Assembly (NCBI GenBank): GCA_009869945.1
Contig: WIXG01000007.1
Location: forward strand, 248,001-312,000
Direction of reading: 5' to 3'
DNA from: Mesaphorura yosii
Lineage: Eukaryota; Arthropoda; Collembola; Poduromorpha; Tullbergiidae
Length of the DNA: 64,000 nucleotides
How positions within the stretch are numbered: position 1 is the first letter of the stretch; every line of letters starts with the position of its first letter. Made by a program: the position numbers and the translations under genes. The notes beneath the pieces were generated by a model that was given only the letters and a program-made list of their open reading frames with translations, had not been told where the DNA came from and made no database searches. Shown one piece after another: positions 11,801 through 26,800 of this stretch.

Positions 11801-14800
11801 AACGTCTGAATTCACGAAGATAAAGTTCAGCACTTCAGATGTGATACTTGAGACCTGTCGCCTTCAGTTAAGAAGTTGACAAGTGCCACAAAAAACAGTA
11901 GAAAACCCACGAAGCATTCACGTCTCATGAATGAAAGCAATCTTGTTTGTGGCTGCACGAAAGAATTCCGAGTGAATCATGTTTTCATGTTTGAGTAAAT
12001 ATTTTCTGGAATCTTTTCTCGATTTTTTATGTTTCATGTTAAAATCACGTAAAAGTTCGTAAAATACCACCCAAGTCAGCCTTTCCCATCCCACTCGCTT
12101 TCAAATGAGCAATTAAGTAATCAATTGCATAAATTAGAAGTATTATTTACTCTGCTGGGCAGGGTGAAAGATTTATTATTTAATTAACTACTCCGGCCAT
12201 GCGTGAACTACCTGTTCGCCATTTAGTGTACTAGCTAACCATCCAATTATCATTTTCCACATCGGTTATTATCGTATTCAAATTTTGACGGTGAGGCAGA
12301 ATTCAGACTCGACTCGACGTAGAAACCAGTCATCTTTGCTTTGGCTTGGCTTGCCTTTATGCTTTGATTTGACTTAATCTGAGGAAAATTAATTGAACAA
12401 GATAAACAACTTTAAGACAAAATGAGCAGGACGCAAAGCATTGCATCGCGTCATGAGAAAGACGCAAAAAGTGCTCAAAAGGCCTCGGTTTGAATATGTC
12501 GGAAAATTTCTGTCTTCAAACAAGTCATGACTCTCTTGTCATGAATGAGTAAGTGAATTTCTGTAATTTCATCCCTTTGCAGGTGCAGGTGAGCGAGGGA
12601 ACCGTGAAGATTCACTTTACGGGATGCAAATAAAGGGGTAGAAGCAAACGAGTCTCTTTGCCGAGATGTACTATGTCAAAGCGTTAATTGTCCTGTCCAA
12701 ATCCATTTAGCAAATGGATTGACGAGCCAATGTGACACGATCTTCACAACTCGTATGAATCACGACCACGACAGAGTCAAGTCGTCGCAAAATTTGCATG
12801 GCTCCAATTTTTTTCTACAATTCACATTCACTGAATGAGTCTGAATCATACCTTGACCGCCAAAGACGTGCTAGTCACCAGCACCAGTTATTTGTGTTAA
12901 TTACCCATTTGAATACAAAATCTTGTCCGTGTCAACGTGCATGCTGGAAATGGAAATGCGCGTATATTTCTACTGAGCGACTGAACATGATACACCGAAA
13001 AGATCAGCGACAACAATCTCTGACTTCTGCATTGGAACCTCGTGCAAATTCTCATAAAATGCGTGTGCTGACGACCGAACTCCTGCGTTTTCAATTGTAG
13101 TCTGCAGTCTGCAGGAGAGTCAATCATGCTCATGTACGCAATTCAATTTTATGACTGTCAGCGCAACTGCAACTGCAACCAACTCCAAACAAAACACCGA
13201 CGACTGCGGTACGGCGATACGTGCAAGGCAAATCCATTGTTTCGATTACAGCAGGCAGGCTACTTCATCTGAAGACTGAAAACCACGTCCAGTTTAGGCC
13301 TGTTAGTCTGCTCTGATGTTTAATGCCACACACAAAGTCATAAATACATCAGAAGGGTTAAATTAATAAAAGTACAGCATCTTACGCGCGACTACTTTAT
13401 AATGGTTAAGTTGATTATTATTGTTGTTGTTTTGTTAAATCCTTTTCTTGTTCACTTTTTATGCGCCTCTTTAGATTCCTGTTGTGTTTGGCTTGTGCGA
13501 GCGAGCCCTTTTCATCTCCGCGTCATTACACTGCGAACTGCGGCGAGAACGAGTTTCTAGTTTCTCCTTTCTGAGCCGCCCGCTCCTTGCCTGTATAAAA
13601 TGCATTTAAGGGCTCTCATTCATTGGACTGCCATTGCCAAGCCATTGCCTTGCCGTTGAGGCTAATGCTTGGCAAAAAATTGGTATGTCAATGGTAAATA
13701 CAAATGATGAACATTTCGAACAAGTGAACAAAGTACAAACTTGTGTTTCTCCTCTCACAAAAATGCATCAATCTACTTTGTCCTGAAAATCCTCAAATTA
13801 TTACACATTTCTTCCATTCAGCTCAATTGAGTACCTGCCCATTAAATTATACCGTTGCTTGCTCGCGCTATTTGATCCTTCGCCATTTACCATGAAACTA
13901 GTCAATTTGAAAAACGATTAGCGAAATTGAATTGCAGCGACGTGTCAAGAACCCAATAAAAATGCCGTTTTGTGCTTTATGGCCGTGGATTCTTATCGAA
14001 ATCAAGTCATGTCTCCGATAAAGTTTCTCACACACAAGAGCGCGAGATGCGTGCTCATGTCGCAATCGCAATTTCCATTAGGAAAACATTCAGCATTGAG
14101 TACGGGCAGGCAATTGATTGCTTTGTTTTGAAGGCAAGATTTACTGAATTTAATTTCCTAATTGATCATGAAATGAAGAAGATTTGTATCTTCGTGCGTT
14201 TGTGAGTATTTATTGGGTCCACCATTCGCCGCATTCAGGTGGACGCTTATCAGATCGATCAAATATTGCGCTTCGCGCTTGCCTCGTGAGCGATGGTTTC
14301 GGCTCGGGCATCCAATAAATGTTCGACCAGAGATCAGAATCTTGAATCTTGATCTGACACTGCGTAAAAATTAATGTACGCGTACGCTATGAATATGCTC
14401 GTATGCTGCTGGGGCACTATCACTGACGCGAGCATATACTGAAGAATTTGAACTTGAAGATGATGATGGTACATCGCCATTGGCTCTGTTCTGTTACTGA
14501 AGACAAGCAACAACAACAACTGAGTGAAATATTGAAATTTCGAATGACTTGTTTTATTTTCAAAACAAACCATGCACATTCACGGCACGGCACGGCACGA
14601 ATGCTTGCGCTGTGTGCTGGATTTTCGCCTCAAATCGTTAATGATCCCTCATTGCAAGGATGTCCAAATGCACCATTTCATGCCCCAAATCGAAGATTCA
14701 AGAGTTCATTCCGAGTCGAGTGGAGCGTAGAACTCTTCAAAGGTCAATAATTCCAATCAAAATAATGATGGAATATTCTTCTTCCTACGCCTGATTCAGT

Positions 14801-17800
14801 TAATGAACCCAATTTGTCAATGCCTACAAATTAGATTTGTGCATGAGACAAAATAGACATCAAGTTCAAATGCGAGTGTCTGATACACTTGCAATGCAAT
14901 GCTAAGCACAGGATCTGGATCTCTAAATCTGATCTATGTGCATGTACACTTCGTTCTCACCAGTGAAAATGCATCTTCTCGTGCAGGATAGGCGGGCTAA
15001 GCCTCAGCTAGCACTCACACATCGCACTGAACACGCAGACGAACACGCATGTCGCGTTCTGCAAGCCACACGCAAAAAATAGAGATTTGTGGTTCCTGCT
15101 GTGGCTGTTGCTGCGTAGGATCCTGTGCACACACATACACTCCATTAGTTACGCCCATTCGGTCTTCGCTTGTGGCTAATTATTCACAAGTCTCACACAG
15201 TTTACATAATTCTCAGATTCCCCGCAATTATTCAGCAATGCAATCGCAGCCGCAGCCGTTTTGGGGTTCTTTCTTCCAAAGGAGCCCGGTCGACAACCAC
15301 ACAAACCTGACGACGAATCTCGCCGCGTTGTCGCTGTGCGTGTGTCATGTAAAATGCGCCGGGTCTTTGACTAATGAGTCTACTTTATTACTGCTGAGTC
15401 TCGTCATCATCATTACGATAATCATCGAGGGGAGGGGATCTCATGCTCAATGAAGAGCGACTGCGAGTAAAATTGGTTGTAATAGCGTCAAGTCAAAGTC
15501 AAAACAGAGCGCAGGCTCATTTTTCAGAATAAAAGAAAAGAAAAGAAATCCTGCAAGATTTAATACGATACAGCACAGGCCTGTGCAGCGAAGCGCTGCG
15601 TTCATGATTTCATCTTCATACATAATTTTAATTTTAATTACTTCACAGCAAGTGATCTCCTCCTCCTGACATGCGTTTGCTTTTACGTTCTCCGCACAGC
15701 ACAGTACAGGAAATAGAATCGTGATTTCTTTGTTTTCATGTAACGAACGCACTACAGTGCAGTGCGAGAAATCTTTCTCGACTCGGAATTCCTTCGACCT
15801 TTAATAAAGTAACTTACAAATTTGATTCCACATGCATGCCGAAACCGATGCCGTGCGTTGTTGAGGCTCAATCATAATAATCATAAATTCATCTCGGGCA
15901 AGATCATAACTTCATACAGTTTTACGGCAGCAGCGTTTTGTGCCTTTGCGGTGATTTTTTGTGTGGTTCTCCGTGCACATTAAAGTCCTACTGTTTTTAT
16001 TAATTCTTTCATGTTATGCGGCTATAAGACAACAACCGCTTTTTAATGAATTAAAATGATAATCATAACGCACATGATTCCACCTCTTTTACCTACCGGC
16101 GTGCCGATCTTAAATAGCGACGCGCGCATTACAGCGAAGAATCTTCATAAATTTCACGTGCCTTCATTCATTCACAAGAATTTCTCCCAGAAATCTTGCT
16201 TTTCATAGCCGGAAGAAATGTGCGCTGCTAGATGGCAAAAAATACGACTGAAATGTTAAAAGCGTTTCATAGCTCGATCTCGATCCAGGAAGGAATTCCA
16301 GATTTACAGATTTAAAGGAACTTAAGTAATCGAAGAATTTTCAGCAATGATTCAGGTTTTATTTTTATTCGTATCGTGACTCCTTGATTTAATCTTTGCT
16401 TGCCTTGCTCCGGCCGGTCAAGTATAACCAACCATAAATTCACGATTCTCTGGCGTTCGTACTTAGCGCAAATGTTTGCTTAATGAATTGACTAATTATT
16501 TTATTATATTCTTCCAAAATCTCATCTTAAGTACCATCGCGCCCATTGTTTAATCAGGCCTGGCGCCTGCTAGCCAGTGGACAGGCTAAGCGCTAAGCGC
16601 ATGTGCATAATTCAGCATGTCGGTACAATAATTTAAGCAAGAAACCATGTTTTCATGAAACAATTTCCATATTCTTGCGACGGGTGCTGTTTTAATCTTT
16701 TAGTTGAAAATCCGCAATAAAATCCAATGGAAAACATCAAACATGTTTTGCGTGTGTCGTTGAGTAGAAAAGTACAACAGAATTTTCGCCGCCGCGCTGT
16801 TTTCGAAGAAAATTGGAGACTCACGACTTTTGTAGTTTTTGGTTTTAAAAATTGTACGTATTACATTATTCTTCGAGCGACCTGTCGGCGCTCTCTTGCA
16901 TATGCGAGAGGAGTTTGCGTTATGTGTGCTTCGGGTTGGGGTTTGGCCTTAAAGGTGTTAAAAGAAAGAATGGAGCACGGAAAGAAAGAAAGTCTAAGTT
17001 GAAAAATATGACTGCATGATTAGTTCATCAATTACTTTTCCTTCATATTCTCTGGCTTTCGGGAACTCTCAAAAATAAAGTCGTCCCGAACACATTTCAT
17101 TGGAGTTTGTATTTTCTGACAAATTCGAGAATTTTGAGAGCAAACAGTCATCGCACTTAATCAACAAGGAAGAAAATACATTTACCTTGCGCTTGAAGGC
17201 AGAAATGCGCGTTGAATTTTTCAGATTTTTCTTGAGTTTGGCATGAATGCGATCTTAATGAGACAAGCACATGTCAAACTTTCTTATGCGCATGCAAAAA
17301 ATATGGAGAGTTGGACCTCCCCTCATTTTGTTGGGTGTTTTCAAGCTTTTCTCACGGAATATTTTCTCTCTGAGATCCTCCGACCAAATAAGCGCATAAT
17401 TAACGTGAAAATCAGAAATTGGGATGCAAATATGTTAAACTGCTAAGCGTACGCCTAACTCACCGCATTGCGCCTCGCTTGGGCAAGTTCGTCAAACTTT
17501 GCTTTTTGCTAATGATGATATTTCCTACACTCGTAAAAAATGCAGACCCGAATTGTTGCAAGCATTGATACGAGTATTGTCCGTAACGGAGTCAAAAGTC
17601 TCATTCGCCTGCCCAATCTGATTCTCATCTCTGAATGATGATCTTCTTTCTGACGACTGAAATCTCGTGGTTTAATCAAACACAACATGCACGATGCACG
17701 TACAGATGCATAAACCGTGGGTTGGTGTTTGTGAGAAGCGAAGATGCGATGCTCGAGATCAAGATAAAGGTGGGGTCCTCTTTCCAATTCTAAAAAAGAA

Positions 17801-20800
17801 CTTAATGACGATGGATTACAGCGCACGGAGCAGAGAGTTGTGTAAATCACTCCGTACAAGTCTTCGTCTTGTTTCTATTTTGTAGGTCCATTGCATCGCG
17901 CACTCAGCGCGGCTGCGGCGGGTCCCACACCACGAAAATACCGTGACACAAAAAGAAAAGGGTACGGCTGCAGGTAAAAAGGCAAGTCACAATGACAAAT
18001 AGCATTTAACCTCGCTCATGTATACGCACTTGCGTATGCGTGAGAGAGAGTTCATTTATATTTTTCGAATGTCTCTTGTCGTTTTCATTTACCACAACAT
18101 TATTCTTAGTTCATTCGCTTATCATTTGTCTTGAGGAGCAGCATCCGAACTGACTGTACGGGTTTGAAAAATCATTAATATTAATTTGGGACAGGGGCTT
18201 GTGCGCTTATGTTAGCTGCTGCAATTATTATTGCTCTGCTACGGCGTACCTTTGTAAAGTGTCAATTCAACTCAAATTGGAGCTCCACACCTCATGACTC
18301 AGCTCCTTCGCTATTTGAGCCATTCAGCCAAGAAAATTTCACACTTTTAAGCCTCATCTTCATTCTTCACTCAGCAGCAGAGCAAGGCAGCGAGCAATTC
18401 CTGTCTCCTGCGAGAGGTCGTGACCCCTTCCAATACCTCACAGGTTGAGAGTGTCATTATTATAAATGTATGAGCCCAGAGCGCAGTGCATTGCAATTAG
18501 AGTACGCTGCCTTGTAATTACGCCTACGCGCAAAAGGAGAGAAGAGGAAAGGAAAGGAAAGGCGAGAAATGAAAGTAGGAAATCAACACTTTGAATAAGT
18601 ACGTATGGATTGACACATAATAATCACGACAATTAAAGAATGATGCTCTGCTCTGGTAATGCTAATGCCAAATGTCGTGTACGGGAAATTATAATAATTA
18701 CTTCATAAAATTACGTTTGTATGAATTATGATTATAACAGCACCCTCGATGCGCGATCTCGATCTCGAATAGTGGGTTTCTTCTGACTTATGTGGGTGTA
18801 TAATTGGTTTAGTTCGCGTTAATGGTCTGTAATCGTATCGGATCCGTATAATTATGAGTTGGTCAGACGACAAATTCTTGGCTAGTTTCCTGATCCCGAA
18901 TTGGGACGGACATGACGACCGAGAAAGCGCAAATTCGTGCCTTCCCTTGAAATTTTTACCCCATTTCGAGAACGTGCTCTACACCCAGCAAAAATGATAA
19001 GCACAGTTACTTGGAAGTGCTCCAAAAATATTTATAACTGCACCCCTTGCAAAACAGAGCACGTTTAAAATTGCAGGGTGAAACCATAAAGTGTATAAAT
19101 CATCGTGCGAGGATGTTCTCGGGGTTTACGACGCTATTAAAAAGTTTGCAGTGTGCGTACGGCAGGAACAACTTGTCAAAAACCTTTGTCCTAAATCCCA
19201 TCCCAGGAACAAAACCAATTCATGCTTGGTAAGATACAAGCGCAAAACACTAAACACAAACCCACTTCTTGTGGGCAGAGACGTCCATGTAATTTACGAG
19301 CTGCTCCACATTAAAGAGTTGTAACTCAGGTGGGCTCGCACAATATTTTAATTACCTTCGTGAAAATGTAAAATACAAACATTCAGCCCACATTTGTGCA
19401 AAAATGGAGTTATTTTGAATTGGACATGGTACAATGGCGATGGTTTATTTGCGAATCGAAATATTCAGTATGAAGCGAAGTGTAAGCCTGCTTTCAATGC
19501 GTTACCAAAGCTACGGGTGGCAAATAGGTTAGAAAAGAATGGAGAAAAGACGCCCCTGCAAGGGTTTCCTATTTAATGCTAATTGTCACGCAAAAAGCGA
19601 AACCACAAACTGTGATCCATCCAAAGGCACAACTTAAAAAAAAAGCTTTAAATTTCTGATCCACCTACAAATTGTCAATATTGTCCGAGTACACAAGCCA
19701 GCCAGGCAAATCTCGAACTGCCTTGCAGCGCGGTGCGATAAGTGTCTTGTTCAAATTCTGCTTACAAGCAAACAAAGCCCAAGCCAGGCTCGGACGCTCG
19801 TGCTATCATTTCACCTGCCCGTCGTTCTAGTTTCTGTGTCAAGCAGTCTAATCTGTGATTATTTCGTATTAAGTGTGGAGTTTAATCCACAATTTGGCAC
19901 GAATGCGAATCGACCACAGCACCGTGCGTGAGTTGGAAGTGTCTTTCCAGGCAATCACATTTGCAAATAAAGAAAATGATACAAGATTAGAATTTTTTAT
20001 GCAAAATTGAAAGTAAACATGCTAGTTTAAAAGTACATTGCCCTAAATACTATTATTAGAAAAGAATATTTTGATTTGAAATTCTGGCGCACGAGTTACA
20101 CTCGCGTGCAATAACCGGTCGTCTGCTTGTCTGCTGAGCTTCCAAACTCAAAAGGCGTTCGGAATCGTATCGTATCAATCAAACCGTCGTCAAATCAGTC
20201 GACTGCGGTTCACTCACACAATTTATTAATTTGCTTTACGCTGCGAAGTACGAACTTTGGCTTTTCTTGGAGTGTATAAACTCTTTCGCGACCACTACGG
20301 ACGAGAATGACAGTACAAACGTCGTCTGACTTCATGGACCACAACGTAAACACAAATAGAAATGCAAATGCAAATAGAACAGCCTTACAAATTACATTTC
20401 TGTGATAATGATGATGACTTTCTTTAAATCTCGAAATTTATTTAGCGTGACATTCTGGGCTCCGCCAAGAAAATGAAACTGGCGCATGTGGCCTGTGACT
20501 TGCAGTTTTTGTGCTCTTTGCAATTGTAAATTGTATGATTAAGTTGAACGATTGCTTCCCGTGTACGCGGTCGTGTACTAATTTGAGTGACTTATCTCCT
20601 TCAGAGTGCAGAGACCATATTTACTTTATTCCAACTTGCTGAGCATTGTGAAATCTTTTAATAACAGGAAAGACTAGAGAACAGCTAACTCAAGTTTTTA
20701 CCTCGTACGCATTTGCGGGGTCAACTCATGACTCGTGCTTCCTTCGCTGTGCTGCAGTGTCAGGAAATTAAGCTCGCCTGATTGAGACTATGACTACGCG

Positions 20801-23800
20801 GTTTAACTGCTTACTCGCATTTCATTTCAAGTGTTTCGAGTACAAGCGAATACGTGAAATGCAATAAAAGTTGGCTGGTCGAATTGCAGTTCCAATCGTA
20901 ATTCAGATAAAACATGCACATGAATTCGCTAAATTCGCTTGTACAAAGAATTATGATTCAAGAAGAGCCTTTGTAGTGCCGAATTAGTAGAATGCTGACC
21001 GACCGATGCGGCGAATCTCAAAAGCATTTTTCGAATGATTCACTTCATGATGAGCGAATGAGCAAATGGGCCTTTGCTCACACGAAACATGTGCAACGTA
21101 CACGAAATTATGACCCGGATGACCTGATTAAGATGCGTGCTCTAAACTGACCGTAACTTTCAGTTAAAGCAGGTGTAAATTTGAATGCAATTCGTGAAAC
21201 TCGTGAGAGTGTTTATCGCATCGCATTCTCCAGCGCCGACGTCACGTGCGTGCGTATCTCTTCTGAGCTCGCTTACGTATTTACACGGAAATCTCCGGAC
21301 TCTCATAAATCTCACCGATAACGTAAACGGCAGAATGTGTAACATGTTAGTTATGAAGCTACGTGACCGCCACTTCAGCCTGTCTCGTCAAATAAACGCA
21401 ATCGAAACCTGACCACGTTACAAAATTCCCATCTTCAACTTGGATTAAGTGCAATCCACTTTCAAGCATCATGCCTAAGTGCCTGAGTATTTTCTATTCC
21501 GCAATGACAAACTGAGGGCAAGTCGCTTCACAAGTCAATTACTATTCGGAAAACTCATTAAAATGTTTGTTATCTGAAGGATTTCAGCCCCACCAGTTTC
21601 TCGCACGAGCCTGAATACATTAATTTAACGATTGGCGAGATGCACTTGCGCATCAAGTTAATGTCGAATTCATGACAGGATCTTATCTTGAATTTAGCCA
21701 TTAAAATCTTGCCCCGCTCCTGACGACGACATGCAAATGGGAAAGGCGATGAAAAGTTGATTTGGTCTATTTGACCGCACTTTGCAATCAAGATTTATAA
21801 TTTTATCAAGTAATTAACGACAGGTCGTACTTTAAAAGTCGTGCCGCGACCGCGAGAATTTCAAATCCGCTTCGTGCCGCTTAGGCCAGCGTAAACAAAA
21901 GTCACAGAATCGGAATGGTAATTGCAGACTCCTCAAATTACCGTATGCCTCGATGAATATGTATGACTTCATTCGATTCGGGAATGATTTTGTTGCCTGG
22001 CCTGATGATGGCGTCTTCATCTTTGTACGGATCAAGATTTGAGATGAGACGAAGACGACAATGGAAAATACATTTTCTTGATATCATGCCATGTCCTCTC
22101 TTCTCTGCTCTGGTCGTATGATCATGCATTTTGATGCGAATATGCAAATCACAATCACTTTGGTCTTTGGTGATACAAATTCATTTGTACAGTCACGGCT
22201 GAACCATATTTTGATGCTCTGCCCTGGTTTCATTGATGTAACATGCAAGAACGTTAACGGTTGATTACTTGGTTTGTCACGTACTTTAATGTTTCAAGCA
22301 CTCTTTCAGCTTATGGAATATTTCTCATCCATTTGCTATCCTCCAAGCCAACGTTTAAGCGACTGGGCTGGGCTGGACTAGGCCCAGGCTTAAGGACCTT
22401 GCTATTGATCCGTGATCCTTAATGATAATGTTACGGAATAATGATATTGCCATCATAATCGTAGCAGTGATAGTGATAAATTTCGTAAATATTTTCATCA
22501 AGCACATTAATACACCACGGCCTCGCTGATGGCATTAATGTCAAGTCGATGTCGATGCTTGTGTGCTCGGGTCATTTAATGTAGTTCAATGTCTTTTGCC
22601 CTTATTGAGCCATTGAAATTGTGAACCGCAATTTGCGAGATATTTTTAGCATTCGCATACGCATTCGCTCGTAAGTAGTCAATCACGACTATAGCTGAAC
22701 AAGAAAAGCGCATTTATCATAAGATCATAATTCGCGTTGTTATCAATCAAATCCAAACCATTGCTCAGTTCGAATTCGAATCTGGTGTCACTGCCGTTGT
22801 CGAGCTTTCGAGGGCTAACGCTCTTGAAATTGAATACTCGGTCCCAAAGAAAGGAGATCGAATCATTTCTGAGCTCGTGCACCGTCCAATAATGGAATTA
22901 CCAATCAATTCGCCATGAAATGGACAAAAGAGATGAAGTCCGGCAGCACCACGCCGTGCCGTGCCGTGCAGGAGCAGAAGCAAAAGTAGTAGAAACTGAC
23001 CAATGAATGAATGAAATTAATATCATGAGATGATGCTGACGATGATGAAGCATTCATTAATGAACTGAAGCCATTTATATTTGCCGCTGCGACGACTCTG
23101 ATTGCAAAATCACGCTAAAGTGCAGCACATTCGTTTTTTCGTCGCCCGTCATCTTCATCACGCAATTCACAAAAATTAATTCTAAATTGAAAAAGAAGCA
23201 CGACATGACAACCGCAACTGGCAGCTCGGCGATGATTCGAATTCGTATTTACCATGTATTAGGCAGAAAAGGAGTAGCTTATAACTTCTTTTTGTATCAG
23301 CAAGAAAAGGAAGGCAAGCCCACCAATAATAATATTGCCAAATAGCAACCGAATCAAAAACAAGAAATGAATCTGAATTTTATATCAAAGCAGCAGAGCA
23401 GCAGCAGAGAAGTGCTGCAATAATTTCAAGTTTCTTCTTTTGCTTTATCTTCTTAATTTCTTAACGCCTGCCTTTTCTGTTCACTACGCTCGTTTGTTGG
23501 CTGACTGCTTGAAGATCTTAAAAATCTGGTTTTTCTTTCGTCTTGCTCGTTATTCCGCTTCACCATCTTCACCGTCGCAGAGCGTGTTAACCAAATAAGC
23601 AAATAGCAAATCCAACCCTTTCGCCAACAGGCCGATCTCATGTACTCAGCCAATTACGTGCAAAGAAGAGGCTGTGGAGTGTCGAGAGAAAGGCATGCAG
23701 ATGCAGTGGTGGTACGCCATGTTATTAATGAAATTACAAGATTTGATCCACTGCGCATCATTTGCAAAGGCGGGTGAGGACGCAGAGCAGATGGAGGAAC

Positions 23801-26800
23801 CTCATTAGCCGATCGTGCTCGTTACCATTTTTAACTTTTGCTAAACTATCATTGGTCTCGCGCTAATGAAGAATCCAAATCCAAAATGAGAATCATCAAT
23901 TTAACATTAAGTTAACATCGCGCTCGTACAACTCAGCTCAGCTCTGGCCAATAATGCAATGTGCAATGTAATCACAATATTTAGCAATATGCACGAAAAT
24001 TAAAGTACGTGATTGACAGACGATGTGAAGCATGTGCACGGTACATGATACATGATACGTCAGGATCCCACTGGTCGTCTGGCGTACGCGTATTGCAAAA
24101 AATAAATAAATGATTACGATAATCATCTGGCAGTGCAGCATGATGCTTGTGCTACGCTGATGATGTCAAGCCAAGATATCATGTTCGAAAATTAAAACTT
24201 GCATAAATTATCGTCCGTGCTTAATTCTCAGGCAAAAGCTTTCTAAACTAAATTAAGAAATGGCTCCAAAATGGTGTCTCGAGTATTTCTTAAGGCTTGA
24301 TTAACTTCGGAAGAATATTAATCAAGGCAGCAAAGTCCAAAAATAATACGCAGATCGAGACTCGGGATTTATTTTGCACGGTGCATTATAATTTTAACAC
24401 ACGCTTGCATAGAAATGCATGACCATTCATTCGAAACGTACTTAAGCTATCGTGATTTTAATTTCTATTCTATAAAAGGCAACTTCCTTCTCCAAGGCTG
24501 CTGTTGCTGATGCCTATATTAAATATGGTTGCTGTCCTATCTCGTGTTTCTTGTTCATTTAGCTCTGGTGTTGCAGTACGCTTAGAGTGACCGACCCCCC
24601 ATTTGGATCTTATTAGCATTTCGCCAAATACGATGCCAGTGCAAGTACCAAATAGCACGACTATAAAGTGTATACTGACATTGTTGCAGGCGAGATCGAA
24701 GGCCTCGTATCAATAACTAGAAGAGCCGAGCCGCGAAACTGTGAGACGACGAAATAAAGCAGCTTGCAAAAAAAATACGGCCGCTCTGATCCGCTTAAAT
24801 TCAGGCTTAAATTAGAAAACTGAATTGCTTGTGATAATGCATATCAATTTGCACTTTGTTGTGGAGAAACTAAGCTTAATTACCCCACAATTCATTTTTA
24901 TTACCCCACGCTCATTTCAAGTGCGCAGACACAATTAATGATAATTATCATCGCATTGCATTGTTCCGATGCTAATTAGCTCGGGAGTTAAATCGCTGTT
25001 GTTGGCGCGGAATCCATTCATTTCGCCATGCAAAATGAAAACTTACAAATTGATCCTGACATTGGATTGCCTGCTAGCGGGCCTTGCATTGCTTTTACGT
25101 TTTACTTAAATCCACAACGCACAACTCGCCTGGTTATTTACAAATTTTTAAACACTCACACGATATTACAGTTGTTAACCTCATGAAAGGAAATTCCGGT
25201 CAACTGAGCAATTACACGCAAGAGGGTCGGTATTTACTCATCACCATCAGATTACAGCCTTCTTTTACCATCGCGTAACGTGCCTTTGCCGTGCCTATCT
25301 CCCCTACATCTTCAATATGAGTTAAATAGGAAATTAATTATATCGCTTTCCTATAAAAATTATTATTATTATTATTAAAAAAATTAATAACCAAGAAACG
25401 TAATTTTTTATAAGCACGAAATTTCACTGCCGGTGCGTGTGCGTGTCTTGTACGGTCGGAAACTTCCTTTTCTCAGTTTTTCTCCTTTTCTTGAAAATCT
25501 TGAGCTCGTAACATCATTTCACATTTACTCGGTCGCCGTCGCCCCGTTCTTGGCTTGGGTAATATTTTAGTTGTCAAGTCCAAGGAATGAGCAGTAACAC
25601 GCAACGCAACCGCAGCGTATTTATTTAATAAAACCACAAAGCGCTAAATATCGCAATCGCAAGTTGGTGATCTTCAATTGGGGTTTGCTCTCATCTTCCT
25701 TCAACCGTGCCGAAGAACTGCAGCAGCCTGTGCCCATCTTTAATTGTGGTTCACTTTGCTGCTCGCATGTAATTAAAGCTTGTGTGCTCAGACTAGACAA
25801 GACAAGACACGAAACGTAATCTTGAATTTCATATGATGACAAGTGATAAAAGCGTAGCAGCGACCCAAACCCCAACGTATCTGCATTGCAACGAGGAAAA
25901 GTACGCAGGCACAATAATGATGTGAACCCAAATGTCAACGCGTCACTCATCCCGACGTGAAATGTCCTTCAAAACTGTCTGAGGCGAATAAAATCTGTGA
26001 AACCTTTCACAATTTTACACTACGCAGATTTTAAAATTACTGTCTCCCTTCCTTTCGGTATTTCTCAACCATAAAATTTCATTTGGGAGATGACCCTTAA
26101 AACCTGAGACCTTTTCTCATAGGAATAATATGTCAACTGCTTATGCATGCTCGGTTTGCATGCCCGAACCGTGCCGGCGTGCCATGTCGTGTCTTGCTGA
26201 ACTTCCTTAGTTACACGTTCGTGCTAATGTCAACGTTTTGAGTGACGACTGTCTTCTTTCGGAAGAGGCCCGATTGACAGAGGAGATAAGAGCTTCAGTT
26301 ACGGGGAAAATGCAGCCACGAAAAGAAGAGGGATGAGTTGGGCAAGAAAATAGATCAACTGCAATTAAGCACCCGCACCAACCTGAATTTTCTTACGGAG
26401 CTTCGTGTTACTTTCTTCGTGGGATATTTCTGATGTGTGAACAAAAGACTTGCCTCATGTACGTCAGATGCAAGCTTTGAGCTGAAGAATGTTTGGCATT
26501 CTCTTGATTTGACCAAGAAATGACTCGTGCCAACGCCGTACGCGATGCACATTTACATATTCGACTATCGCATTACACGACGACGATGACCAGCACGGCA
26601 CATGCGATGCAATAACGATTTTTAAAGTGATAACAACAATGGTGCATTAATGAGTTATTCATCATCATCTTCATCTTTCATTTCCACTTCAATTTAGAAG
26701 GGCTTACTCACCTCGCATCATCACCTTTAATAAATTCCAAATGAAATTTCGATATGGTTTGTCACAACTCAAGATTACAGTATGGACCAAATCTTGTATT

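Noticed and set aside
14581-14599. CACGG repeats considered as a CRISPR or regulatory array
   Set aside because: The units are only 5 bp with no spacers; they are a simple tandem repeat in a eukaryotic intron.
15049-15453. 134-codon plus-strand ORF with a Cys cluster inside the Sox intron
   Set aside because: Several ORFs this long are expected by chance in 64 kb read in six frames; no domain, splice partner or credible codon pattern.
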